Shown here: positions 32,097 to 42,829 of the stretch, piece by piece
Position numbering within the stretch: the stretch's first letter is position 1
How the letters are laid out: each line of letters opens with the position of its first letter
Assembly (NCBI GenBank): GCA_033964015.1
Contig: CM066916.1
Location: 14,548,501 to 14,612,500 of the forward strand
Length of the DNA stretch: 64,000 bases
Reading direction: 5' to 3'
Source: Scolanthus callimorphus
Lineage: Eukaryota > Cnidaria > Anthozoa > Actiniaria > Edwardsiidae
Made by a program: the position numbers and the translations under genes
Notes under the pieces: model-generated
The model's input: only the letters and a program-made list of their open reading frames with translations
What the model was told of the DNA's origin: nothing
The model's database searches: none

Positions 32097-34526
32097 TATC
32101 CAGCAAAATTACAAATCCATTAGTGTTTTACCCGCACAGGTGTTATAGGAGAGGTACCACTTATCTGGGCCATTTAACCAGGCTATATTATAAATAGAGT
32201 GTAAATGCCTGGATTACGTTGCAGACCCTCCCACTAAAACCAATCGATGGTCAGCGTAAATTAACTAATAAATGGCAAGCAATTACGCTAAGATCTGTCA
32301 TTTTCACAGCATGTAAGTGAAAGGGTACAGGAAATCACATCTGTCAATTTAAAGGATATTGACATGCTATATGTACGAGGTTAAGGGGCGTCTTCTGAAA
32401 AATATCATTCGCCCAACAAGTATGCACAATAACTTTAAGTGCCACTAGTACCTAATTTTACAATTACCTGACATTCCACCGGCACACAAGTACTAGACAT
32501 CATGATCTTCAGTAAAATCAATGTTGAATTGAAAGATTTGCATGCAAAATACAACCAAAGAAAACCAACTGACCATAGATAAGAGAAGGACGGCCAACAT
32601 GGGACTTTGGAAATTTTTTCGAGCGTCTTGAAAAATTCAATCGAGTAGAGGTGTATGGATTGAGCTTTGCATGTTGTGAACTTCAAAAGAGAAATCAGAA
32701 AAAAAATTAATCAACAAATATTTTACTTACAGAAACGAAGTCTGCTAAATGCGATGAAAAGAACCCAAGTGCTAAGACATTCTACGGATTACCTAATTTT
32801 GTGGAGAATTACCCCAATAAGTAGCCGGAAACACGGATTTAACTTCCGTACTTCAGACTCCCTATCACGTGTGGGGTATCTGGGGAAAAGCTTTCGACTG
32901 AATTGATGGGCAGATTTTTAAATTTGTGTTCCCTCCAAACATTGTTTCCCTTTCAACATCTGATAAAATAAATGGGCAGTGCTGAAGATTAGGATGCCTA
33001 GTTCTCGTGTGTCGAATTGGGTGGAATTTCTGATGAGTGTCAAATTAAGTGCTAGCTGCACTTTAACCGTCGCAGAAATCTGAATCGGTTTCCGTTAGAA
33101 ATGTGAAATAGTTACCACCTATTGCTTAAATAAATAATGCTCGAACACCACGTGAAATGAGTTTTTATTTCTTGCAATAAAATTTCAAGAAACACGATAT
33201 GCTTAAAATATAAAAATACTATATTCTTAAAAAGTGCATTATTTAATAAAGGAGCCGGCGCACCTTCTCACAATGGACTGCTTCGCCGCCATTTTTGTTA
33301 CCATCAAAATTCAGTGACTTCAAAAAAGAACTTTATAGTATTTTTGTCCGTTAAACGCATTTTACCACACAAAGATAAGAAAAGATCCTAAAAGTACAAA
33401 CCCTGTTTCTGATTCACTGTAACCTGTGAACAAACACAAAAGCGATGCATTATGGGAAGGGTGTGTCGGGCCCTTTGTTATTGTTTTCGTTCGATATACG
33501 TGTAGAAATCCCTAAATCAACATATAAAAACAAAGTTTCATATTTGATTTACTAAATTCAATCGAGAACATTGCTCTATATTCTCTAAATCAGCCGATGT
33601 AAATAGATACTTTCTCCCACTTGGTATGTTGCTATGCTGTCAAAATGGCGGTTGATTTGAGGGTGCGACTTTTACGGCGATCGGTGACGTCATATCGCGC
33701 CGTGTGAACGACAGGCTTTTAGCACCGCGATATGTTTTGTTAGTAAAAAATACGCACCTGCATCGCAGTGAAATTCAACATGATCAAAACTCCTGCGACC
33801 GCATAAAATCAAAAGATATTTTTTAAAAGAAGTCTTCTTCAGTTAGCCATTTGAACTCGACCGGACTAGCTTTTTTTCACGAATGTTAAAGAGCTTATGA
33901 CACGATACCAATTTTGAGTCCCCAAAAAGATCGCTATTAGTCAATTACTCACTTGAAAGCTGCAAAAAGCAGTGAAGTTACGACGCTTTAACGTTCTGAG
34001 TTTGCAATTCGAAGTTGACTCCCTGGAACTCTTTGATGCTTGTTTGAGTAGAGGAAAACAATAGCGAGAGAAGCAAACATATCTATTTAGCCCATAAAAT
34101 CAAAATAAAAGTGGTAAAATTCCGTGCAACTATATACTCGGATATATAGTTGCACACGGAATTACCTTCCAGGTAAATAACAAATTTGCCCTTCGAGAAA
34201 TAATTTTTTCTCTGAAACTCGCCCACAATTAAATATTAACACAACAAGTTTACGTCACGCAAATCAGACGTCCGATACCTTGAAAAAGAGACTCGGGGGG
34301 TCATTTTTGGCGCGCAAAACAGAAACCTCTTGATGCCATAACTTCGCGGCTTTTTATCGGATCATACTCAAATTTGAAATGCGTATTTCTCTAATCATAA
34401 TTCCAAAAATTGATCTCATGTCATATGCTCTCCAAATAAAGTTTCTCTGAGAATACATATGATACATATTGAACCAGTGAATATAGTGCCGAGCTGGTTG
34501 CCGTTATAAATAAAATACAACCAATA
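32097..34526. other. Intergenic, no gene recognised
   Basis: AT-rich sequence with a hairpin at 34105-34170 (GGTAAAATTCCGTGCAACTA / TAGTTGCACACGGAATTACC). ORFs at 32435-32906 show no family signature. Confidence 0.55.
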
Positions 34527-35293
34527 GTCCGGTCAAATTAGCCCGAAAAAAACCCGAACCTGGAAAAAATTGCAACATGGGAAATTTTTGGTACTAATTG
34601 TCAAAAACATATGTAGGAATAACCTATCCAAATTTCGTAGAAATCCGACCGGGGGAAGTTGGTTAAATTTTTGGTTTTACCGGCGACGTCAAGTTCGCCT
34701 TGTTTTCGGCGGCACTTAGACCCTGAAAACACTGGAAACTGGGAGAATGTTTATAGACTGTACAGACGAAATCGGGGAATATTTAATAAGGTTTTTTCGG
34801 TTGAAACAGATAATGTTTGAGCGATGAGCTACGGCTACGATCAGTTTATGTCATTTATTTCTTTTAGCGTATAATATTCGAACTTTGTGTATCACCACGC
34901 GGGAAATACAAGGATCATATGGGATTTGTCAAAACTCAGGATTATTTAGTTATTATTTTGCAGAATTGGTTATAAACAAACACAAAATTCACATCTATGC
35001 AATCACATTATGCAGTAGAAAGACATTGCTCGATATCTCGTTCAATATCACACCGAGTTACGGCTCTACAGTCTATAGCCTTCCCTTCGAATTGTTCGCT
35101 TTCATTGTCAAGTGCCACCGAAGACAACGGGCTTTCCTTCGTGCAGACGGAAAACCCCAAATTTAACCAACTTCCCCCGAACGGATTTTCACAAAATTTG
35201 GACACGTAGATTCTCAAATATGTTCCTGAGAATTTGCTGTATGAAAATCCCATGTTGCAATTTTTTCCAGGTTAAACGCTAAATTGACCGGAC
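34527..35293. mobile_element. 767-bp TA-flanked element GTCCGGTCAA
   Basis: Ends GTCCGGTCAAATTAGC and GCTAAATTGACCGGAC with TA both sides. The inverted arms continue (CCTGGAAAAAATTGCAACAT / ATGTTGCAATTTTTTCCAGG; GGGGGAAGTTGGTTAAATTT / AAATTTAACCAACTTCCCCC), at least 180 bp per arm. No transposase recognised in the centre. Confidence 0.85.
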
Positions 35294-35437
35294 TACAAAT
35301 CAAACGGAAAAAATATATACAACTCCCTGAATTCAGATAGATTCGATTGATATAATTTTTAAAATACCATCTAAAGATCTAGAGGCTCACATACCAATCT
35401 CATCGGACTGATAGCTCAGTTTATAGAGCCCTGGACC

Positions 35438-35809
35438 GGTTCCTAGAATGTCAGATAAGCATAAGAGTTATCAGTAGATAAACGCTTCTCCAACTGATAA
35501 ATCCAGAACAAATCCTATACAACAAATAGAGCGGATTTCAGATGACCGTCGTGTTTGCAATTGGTTTGCTTTCTCATTGGCTGCTTATTTCTATCAACCA
35601 ATCAAATTGCGAACTAATTACAAGCAAGGAATTACTAGCCAATTGGTTCGGCTCCTGATTGGCTGGGCTGGAAACCATTCAGCAGTAAGTTGTAATTACT
35701 CTTGTTTCTGATTGGCTAGTGATTGCACAATTGCGTTTACTTTCACGATGGTCATCTGAAATCTGCTCTAACTTTTATCCGTGGATAACTTATCCAACCT
35801 TTCAGGAAC
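35438..35809. mobile_element. TIR element GGTTCCT...AGGAAC with nested MITE
   Basis: Right arm GTGGATAACTTATCCAACCT + TTCAGGAAC; left arm GGTTCCTAGAATGTCAGATAA is its diverged inverse. Another right-arm-like piece is at 61617-61665. Holds the MITE at 35529-35768. Confidence 0.65.
35529..35768. mobile_element. MITE, GAGCGGATTTCAGATGACCG family (copy 3)
   Basis: 240 bp, TA-flanked, nearly identical to 28437-28676. Confidence 0.88.
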
Positions 35810-36000
35810 TGGACCCTAGTCTAGTAACCCTACGCCGTGGGTTTGAATCCTGCGGAGCACACAACCTATAGAGTTCCTGTGGTGGTACGTCTCAAAGGGT
35901 GATTTCAAAAGTGAAAAATTCGACAGCCACAGACACAGTGGCGGATCCAGATTTTTGAAACGGGGATGCGTTTCTGGTCTGAAGAACCAGAATAGACTTA

Positions 36001-36447
36001 GACCCCGTCCACACTACACCGTTTTCAAACGAAAACGGATACTTTTTGTTCCGTTTTCAAAAAGATTTGCGTCAACACTTACAGCCGATTACGTTTGAGC
36101 GTTTTACCCTAACAGTTCGCACGTTATGTTTGAACGTTTGAAAGTTGCCTATCTAGGATGAAACGAGACGTTTCTATGGCGAACCAAAGAGTTCTGTCCT
36201 CTCTGATTGGTCAGTGAAAAATACACATGGCGGTTGCCCTTGGAAACGTCCGACTTTTTGTCTCACAACGCAACTTTCAAACGTTCAAACGTAACGTGCG
36301 AACTGTTGGGGTAAAACGCTCAAACGCAATCGGCTGTATCGTTTTCGTATTGTTTTCGCCGTTTTCGGTGATCGTTTTCGGCGTTGTAGTGTGGACGATA
36401 GCCGTATCCGGAGCAAAAAGTGAAAACGGTGTAGTGTGGACGGGGTC
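36001..36447. mobile_element. GACCCCGTCCACACTAC element with nested insertion
   Basis: Ends GACCCCGTCCACACTACACC and GGTGTAGTGTGGACGGGGTC, TTA both sides. Compared with 60972-61186 it carries an extra 255 bp at 36082-36336. Confidence 0.88.
36082..36336. mobile_element. Nested TA-flanked MITE CAGCCGATT
   Basis: Ends CAGCCGATTACGTTTGAGCG and CGCTCAAACG... GCAATCGGCTG... inverted, TA on both sides. Other copies at 40113-40368 and 48118-48345. Confidence 0.88.
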
Positions 36448-36452
36448 TTAGC

Positions 36453-36864
36453 AAGGGCACCCAACGAGACAATGAAGTTAAACAGCTAAAAATGCCATTA
36501 TAAGTCATTGCTGTATGAGTATACAAATAACTGTAAATTGGGCATTTTAATCCGTACAACTTTTGTATCTGTTTGGATTTCGTAGCTGAAAGTTATTGGA
36601 TGCGAAAATTTTAGGGATTGAAATCAAGTCTTCCAAAATTGCCACGGGAAAAACTATATCCGAAAATTCCAGGTGACCTTTTTAACGGCAAAAAACACCC
36701 ACAAAATTAGAGCGAAATTTAACGTTTTGCGCAATTCAAAACATCCAGGGCATCGTATAGCTTACATACGAATATTAAAGCTTCAAATTCTGAAGCGAAA
36801 ATTTCAGCTCTCGTAGCGCCATCCGAACACAGATATTTTACTGAAAATGATCGTTGGGTGCCCC
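36453..36864. mobile_element. TIR element GGGCACCCAACGA
   Basis: Ends GGGCACCCAACGA and TCGTTGGGTGCCC; abuts the previous element. Interior is AT-rich and non-coding. Confidence 0.65.
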
Positions 36865-37320
36865 TGACTTAAGTCGTCAAGGCTACATTTTGCCGCTTTA
36901 AACTAACTGTGTATCGCAAATGGGGATGCGTCCGCACCCAAAGCACCTTCCCTGGACACGCCACCTAGGCACCGCCTGCCACCTAGGCAGATCAACTCAA
37001 TCTGACTGCCCTGGGATGAAACTGGTCCAGAGTGGTCCAGAGTGAGTCCATGTAAATGCTTTGTACAAGAACATATTAAAAAGACAGGTGTAACACAAGT
37101 GCAAAACTCCGAGTCAATTACATTGCCCACGTTGGCAGTCTTACGAGGATCATGTAAGGACAACCTTACTCCAAGAACGCGCCGTGTGTTAGACTTGCAG
37201 TGCCTTATTTTGGTGATCGTCCGGCGAGTCTCACGTGGTGACAAACGTGACTGGAAACTCGAGACCCAGACAAGGCGCGTAGGTGAATAAAAGCGCGTGT
37301 AGCGGATGACTTTTCTCACT

Positions 37321-37585
37321 GTATGCATTGCTACGCGACCTCAAAATTCAATGTTGCGATAGGCGATTGGCGATTTTTAGCCGTCAATCAAACCAAAACG
37401 CTGGATTCGGCCACTTCAGCGGGCCAACATTGATTGCAAAATCAACCAAAGTGGTTTTAAGCTATCCTTTGGCTTCCTCGACTCGAATTTTTAACTTTCT
37501 GGTTCAAGAAAATTGACAACAATCATCTTGCGTAAAATCGCCAATCGCCCAACAGTGAATTTTGAGGTCGCGTAGCAATGCATAC
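37321..37585. mobile_element. TIR element GTATGCATTGCTACGCGACC
   Basis: 265 bp. GTATGCATTGCTACGCGACC and GGTCGCGTAGCAATGCATAC are perfect inverted ends; the arms extend through TCAAAATTCA and GGCGATTGGCGAT. Confidence 0.85.
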
Positions 37586-37670
37586 GGTACTAACGGAAGT
37601 TCGCCAAATAATGGACTGCAAGCAGTATAATCGAGGTTAACCAACACAATGGTTTGTAGTGTGTAACCCT

Positions 37671-37940
37671 ATTTGATACAGCTGTTTCCAATAATGTTGC
37701 CAGAAGTCGTACGCGCGCAGACCGCAAAGTTGTCTGGGTAGTAGGCCTTGAATCGGCTCACTGTTTGAGTACGCGAATTACTCGTTAACTACTGGGCATG
37801 ACTAGCTTTAAACAAAGCTCTGTTTTGTAGAATTGTTAAGGCAGACCAGTGAGGTATCATCAAAATAGGATGACTTGTCTCTACCCATACTGCCTTTCGG
37901 TCTGGGCACTTATGCTTAATTAAGCAAGAGCAACATTTCT
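37671..37940. mobile_element. Decayed copy of the CAGCTATTTCAA MITE
   Basis: GATACAGCTGTTTCCAATAA, CAGACCGCAAAGTTGTCTGG and CTACCCATACTGCCTTTCGG match 11974-12249; right end lost. Confidence 0.7.
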
Positions 37941-38430
37941 TGAAAAGCCTGTGCACTTATTAAGACAGATTGTTTCAGAACTTCGAGCAAATGGACGATT
38001 CCAGCTATAACGCACGCGCGCGCTGCATTGTGGTAGTTGTGAGACACGGCTTGAGCTTGGCGCGCGCCTATAGATGGAATCGTCCATCGGAATCGTTACC
38101 GAAAAGTACGATTCTTTCGATTTGGTTTTGGTATTTTTGAAACTCATGAATATAAGTCATAAGCTGTGATCGTCCCGCCAAACAGTTCTCATGGGAACCT
38201 GAGAAAATAAAATTCAAATTTCACAGAAATGTTGCATTTAGCAGGAAAAAACTTTACCACTGGCAATCCTATATATATCCTGTTTTATTTGAGAAAACTT
38301 TGAAATTTAATTTCTCGGGTCTTCGTGAGGATTTTTTGGCGGGACTACCACTGCTTACTTCTTTCATGGGAATCTTCAAAATCATCCAAACGTAAAGGCA
38401 ATAGGTAGCCCTGTCCGGTCCCCAGGCTGA

Positions 38431-38611
38431 GACCCCGTCCACACTACACCGTTTTCAAACAAAAACGGATACATTTTGCTCTGGATACGGCCATCGTCCA
38501 CACTACAACGGCAAAAACGATCACCGAAAACGGCGAAAACGATAAGTGTGGACGCAAATCTTTTTGAAAACGGTGCAAAAAGTATCCGTTTTCGTTTGAA
38601 AACGGTGTAGC
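38431..38611. mobile_element. GACCCCGTCCACACTAC element, right tip lost
   Basis: Left end intact, right arm stops at AAACGGTGTAG without the GTGTGGACGGGGTC tip. Confidence 0.75.
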
Positions 38612-38801
38612 GACCGCCATATTGAATGCACAAAGAGCGGATTAGCTGAGAGAAAGGGGTAGCCTAGGCCATAGGTGTATTGAACGTTTTAGTAACAATA
38701 TTTTTATCCAAGTATTGCTCGAAATTCTAGAATAATAGTCAAAAGGGCAACATCACTCCTAAGTCAGGAGCACTAACTGCACGGGTAGCAAAAAATACGT
38801 A

Positions 38802-38892
38802 TTACACCTTGTAGCATTTATCATTTCCATACCCAAGTGCAAGGAATTCCTCTTTCTTGTTAAAATATTCATTCAGTCGGATTATTGCATAT
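38802..38892 (-). CDS. ETNK: Ethanolamine kinase last exon and stop
   Basis: Acceptor TTTCAG; YAIIRLNEYFNKKEEFLALG and a short tail; TAA at 38804-38802. 30 codons including stop. Confidence 0.92.
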
Positions 38893-41800
38893 CTGAAACA
38901 AAAAATACAAATATACAAAAATAACAAGAAGAAGGAGATATGAAGATAAAGTTGAGTTTTTGAATAAAGGAAACTCAAAAGAGTACTTGAAAACATTTTG
39001 TCCGGGGATGCTCTGCCCAGAATCTTGACCCCTTACCCTTTTATATACAAAAAAATGGGAAAAAGGTACCTCTTTCTTATAATTCTTGCAAAATGCGCGT
39101 TAAAAGCTAAAATGTAGCACAATATTGAAACCCTTTTCTACACTACAACAACAAAAACCCTACCTTTATAAAGATTCTAGTGATTTGTTTAGCGAAATTA
39201 TATAGTTCGCAAAATCGCTACCCTTTTTATAGTGAAACTCGCAATATCGCTATCCTTTTATATAATTTGAGCCTCAAAACCCTACCCCTTTTGGGCGGAG
39301 CATCCCTGTATCGTCGACGAGTGCCCACCGGGTTTTATTTTTTTGTCGGGGATGATCGTCGGAAATTTTCAGTTTCACCCCTAAAGGATACCAAACATGG
39401 CGGGCCATGGCGTGGCTCAAACATTTATTACCCTAAAAGATACCCCCTAAAAGATGAGGTCTTATGTACCAAGTAGGCGCGAAGGACACAGGTAACAGGT
39501 GAAAGATGCCCATCAAGAAATTTCCGTGTTTGTTTCTTATTTATCGTCTTCTCATCGAATAATCTCTCTTTCTTACACGGTTTCTAGAAGTACCATCATA
39601 AAAAAAAGTAATTTGGACACAGTTTCGGTCCTAAAAGATACCAATCTCCCTAAACTTTATTGAAGATCAAGATCACCCCTAAAAGAGACCAAAGCATCGT
39701 GATTTTAACCCCTAAAAGATACAACGATCATTCCGAGGTCTTTACCTAATTAGGATGATTGAAGGGTCTAAAAGATTTTCGTAAATCAAGCTTACCCAAG
39801 GAAATCAAAGTCGATTGCTGAGAAGTGTGCTTGAACTAGTCCCCAAGTCCCCCAGAATAAGTGTGATGCCTGGAAAATATTAATTTTCATGAGAAATGTC
39901 AGACAAAGCAATCACAAACACAAATGTACCCATCTCAGATTTCTTGTGTCATACACGGATGAAGTCCACTGCCTACATTGGCAGACTGTAGAACACATTT
40001 GTACAGAACAACACTGTTGTTTAGATCTGTCAAACAATACTATTGTTGCGGAAAACGATTAAATAATGGGTTTGTCTACCAACCAACTACAAAAAAAAAA
40101 CAATGCAAGATACAGCCGATTGCGTTTCACTGATTAATCCTTGCAGTTCTCAAGTTATGTTTGAAAGTTTTGAAAGTTTTGCGTTTCTAGGATGGAACGA
40201 GACGTTTCTATGGAGAACCAAAGAGTTTTGCCCTTTCTGATTGGTCAGTGAAAAAAAAACAAGGCGGTTGCCCTTGGAAACGTCTCACTTTTAGTCTCAC
40301 AGCGCAACTTTTAAACGTTCAAACGTAACGTGTGAACTGTTCTGGTTACAGTCAAACACAATCGGCTGTAAAGACATCAGAGATAAAAATCTCTTGGTGT
40401 TCTAATTTTGGGTCTTGTATTTCACAACATTAAAAATTCCTTACCAAAGCAAACTGATTGGCTTGAACATAAAGTTTCTCAATTTCCTTTTTGGATATGC
40501 TGGGGTTTGTTTCTCCTGAAACATGAAAAATACAATAAGGGAACGCTCATTTTTTATCAGGGAGGGGGGCTGGTGGAAATGAGGGGGGGGGCACCCAAAA
40601 AAATACGGCCTCAAAGGGGGGGCCACCCAAAAAAATACGCCCCTAAAGGCGGGGGGGTCACCAAAAAAAATACAAGCACATAACAGGGAGGGAACGAAAA
40701 GTTTGTATTTTTTATAGCATGCTGTAGGCAAGAAAATACTCACAGTATAACTACAACTCAGTGTCTATTCAAGGCTTGGTATAAGGAAGGTGTGAGGGCT
40801 CCTATTTTTGTGGGGAGGGTTCTAATTTTTTTCGCGTGCCTATAGGGATGGTACAAATTTTTCTTGTTCTGGAGAGGGTCGTAATTTTTTCAGCAAGATT
40901 TGGACAATGAAGAGAGTGAAACAGCTACAGATAGTAGTTATTCCAGCAACTTCGCTATCATTTGCATTTTTCTACTTAACTTCACCAGAAACATATAGCT
41001 TAGTTGAAACATGTAACGGCGAACCATGCTGTGGATTATTCGTGGCAAGTTTATGACCATATTCATTAAATGAACTCTCGCCTGCTTACCCAATCAGGTT
41101 TTCTTTTCATAATATTTCATTTTTTGCTCAAATATAGTAGTGCAACAGTGGTAAGTGATAATAAGTGATAACGTCCTGCAACAACATTTTTTTCAAAATC
41201 TGTTCAATTTTTTACTCTGCGAATATTTCGCAGCTTGGTACTAAAGCTGGTTTCACTCAATACTTAATAAAAATTTTGGCGCGCTTCGCGCGCATGAAGA
41301 ATAACATCTAATATGCGTTTTGAGTTTTTTGCCGAGAAAAATAAGCCCTCCTACAATGATAGTCCTGCCAGGCAATCTCTATTTTCGAAAGAAGACCCCT
41401 TAGGTAAGCGTGAGTTCAACGTTTGCTTACAAGCATAGAAATCCGTCATTTGGGCCGCGCTTCACGCACATGGATAATAATAAGTTCGTCATTTGCGGCG
41501 CATAGTTGCGCGCATGAAAAATATAACCTAAAGGCTCAGGAGACCTTCACTAGGAGCTTTCATCATAGTTAGCGTATTTAATTCCTGGGCTCCTGACAGG
41601 CTTTGTTTACTATACACAAAAAACGGAATGTTCATCTACCCTTTTTCTGAGGCTTGATGAAATGCGCTTATCAAAAGTTGGGCGCGCTTCGCGCGCAACG
41701 AAAGAAATATGCCCACCCAATCTTTCTGTAAAATGTCTTCTACTAGGTCAAAAGGGGACTGGAGGGGTTTCACGAAAACGTTTAATAGTTCTGAGGGGGG

Positions 41801-42797
41801 ATCGGTTCCTTAGCTTTGACAGAAGAAAAATGTTTTATCTGCTATTAAGAAGAATGAGACTGCATCACTCGGACAAGAGTCTATCTGGCAGGGCAAGCAT
41901 TTATAAGATGGGGGGGGGGGGCATCAGAAAAAATACATTGGATTTGGGGGGGGCCACCTAAAAAAATACGGACATGAAAGGGGGGGCCACCCAAAAAATA
42001 CAGGGTCCCCCCTCATTTCCACCAGCCCCCCCTCCCTGATAAAAAATGAACGGTCCCTAAAAGATAAATAAACAGGCCACGTCACACACTGGAATTTCCA
42101 ATTTCCCAGCAGTAGCGATGCTCACACAGGGTTATTTTCTGGAATCACACATTTTGAGTTAAATGTAGGTGCCTGACAGTTTACAAACCTCGTAATTCAG
42201 CAGCTTTTTTCAAGTACTCTGTAATGAACATAATTTGTTGCTCTTTTTTAGGGTAGAGATTATAGTCCACTTCTTCAACTCCTGCAAAAAAAAACAAAAA
42301 AAACAAGGGGTATAAGGCATGTTGCCAACCAGTGGCTGGAATACACATTTAGTTTTGTTTTTCTAACCACCAGGTTAGGTTTCGAATTCACAAATGTGCT
42401 ACGTACAACCTTCAATCTGCCTTTGAGTGTTGTTTGCTTGTCACAGAAAATTATGCACATTATAGAGCTCATCACTAATACCAGATGCATACTTGCTAAC
42501 CCTCCGGGATTTGTGGGAGATTCCTGGTTTTTACCCTTGGGCTCCCGTGGAAAGAATTGAAACTTTCCATATTATTTACTGTATGTCTCCTGCGTAAATT
42601 TCTTGTGACTTTCTCATACCGTCGGTTGCATCTACCCGTCTACATACCAGCATATTCATTGAAGTGGTTGCCAATATCATAAGCCAGGGGGTTGTTGTTG
42701 GCATATTCATAATCTATAGTGCACACACTATCTATAGCAAAATGCAAAACAGACATTGTTATAGCTATTAAAAATTCTGCAGCATTGGTGGAGCCTG

Positions 42798-42829
<32 letters not shown>

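Larger units (their letters stand above)
35405..35855 (+). pseudogene. tRNA-like sequence split by insertions
   Basis: GGACTGATAGCTCAGTTTAT (A-box-like) at 35405 and GTGGGTTTGAATCCTGC (B-box-like) near 35838 would form one tRNA-like unit if 35438-35809 were absent. The insert is flanked by TGGACC (35432-35437 and 35810-35815). Confidence 0.55.

Noticed and set aside
39796..39869. Frameshift in the kinase exon ASHLFW
   Set aside because: On recounting the C/G run (five bases) the exon reads through in frame.
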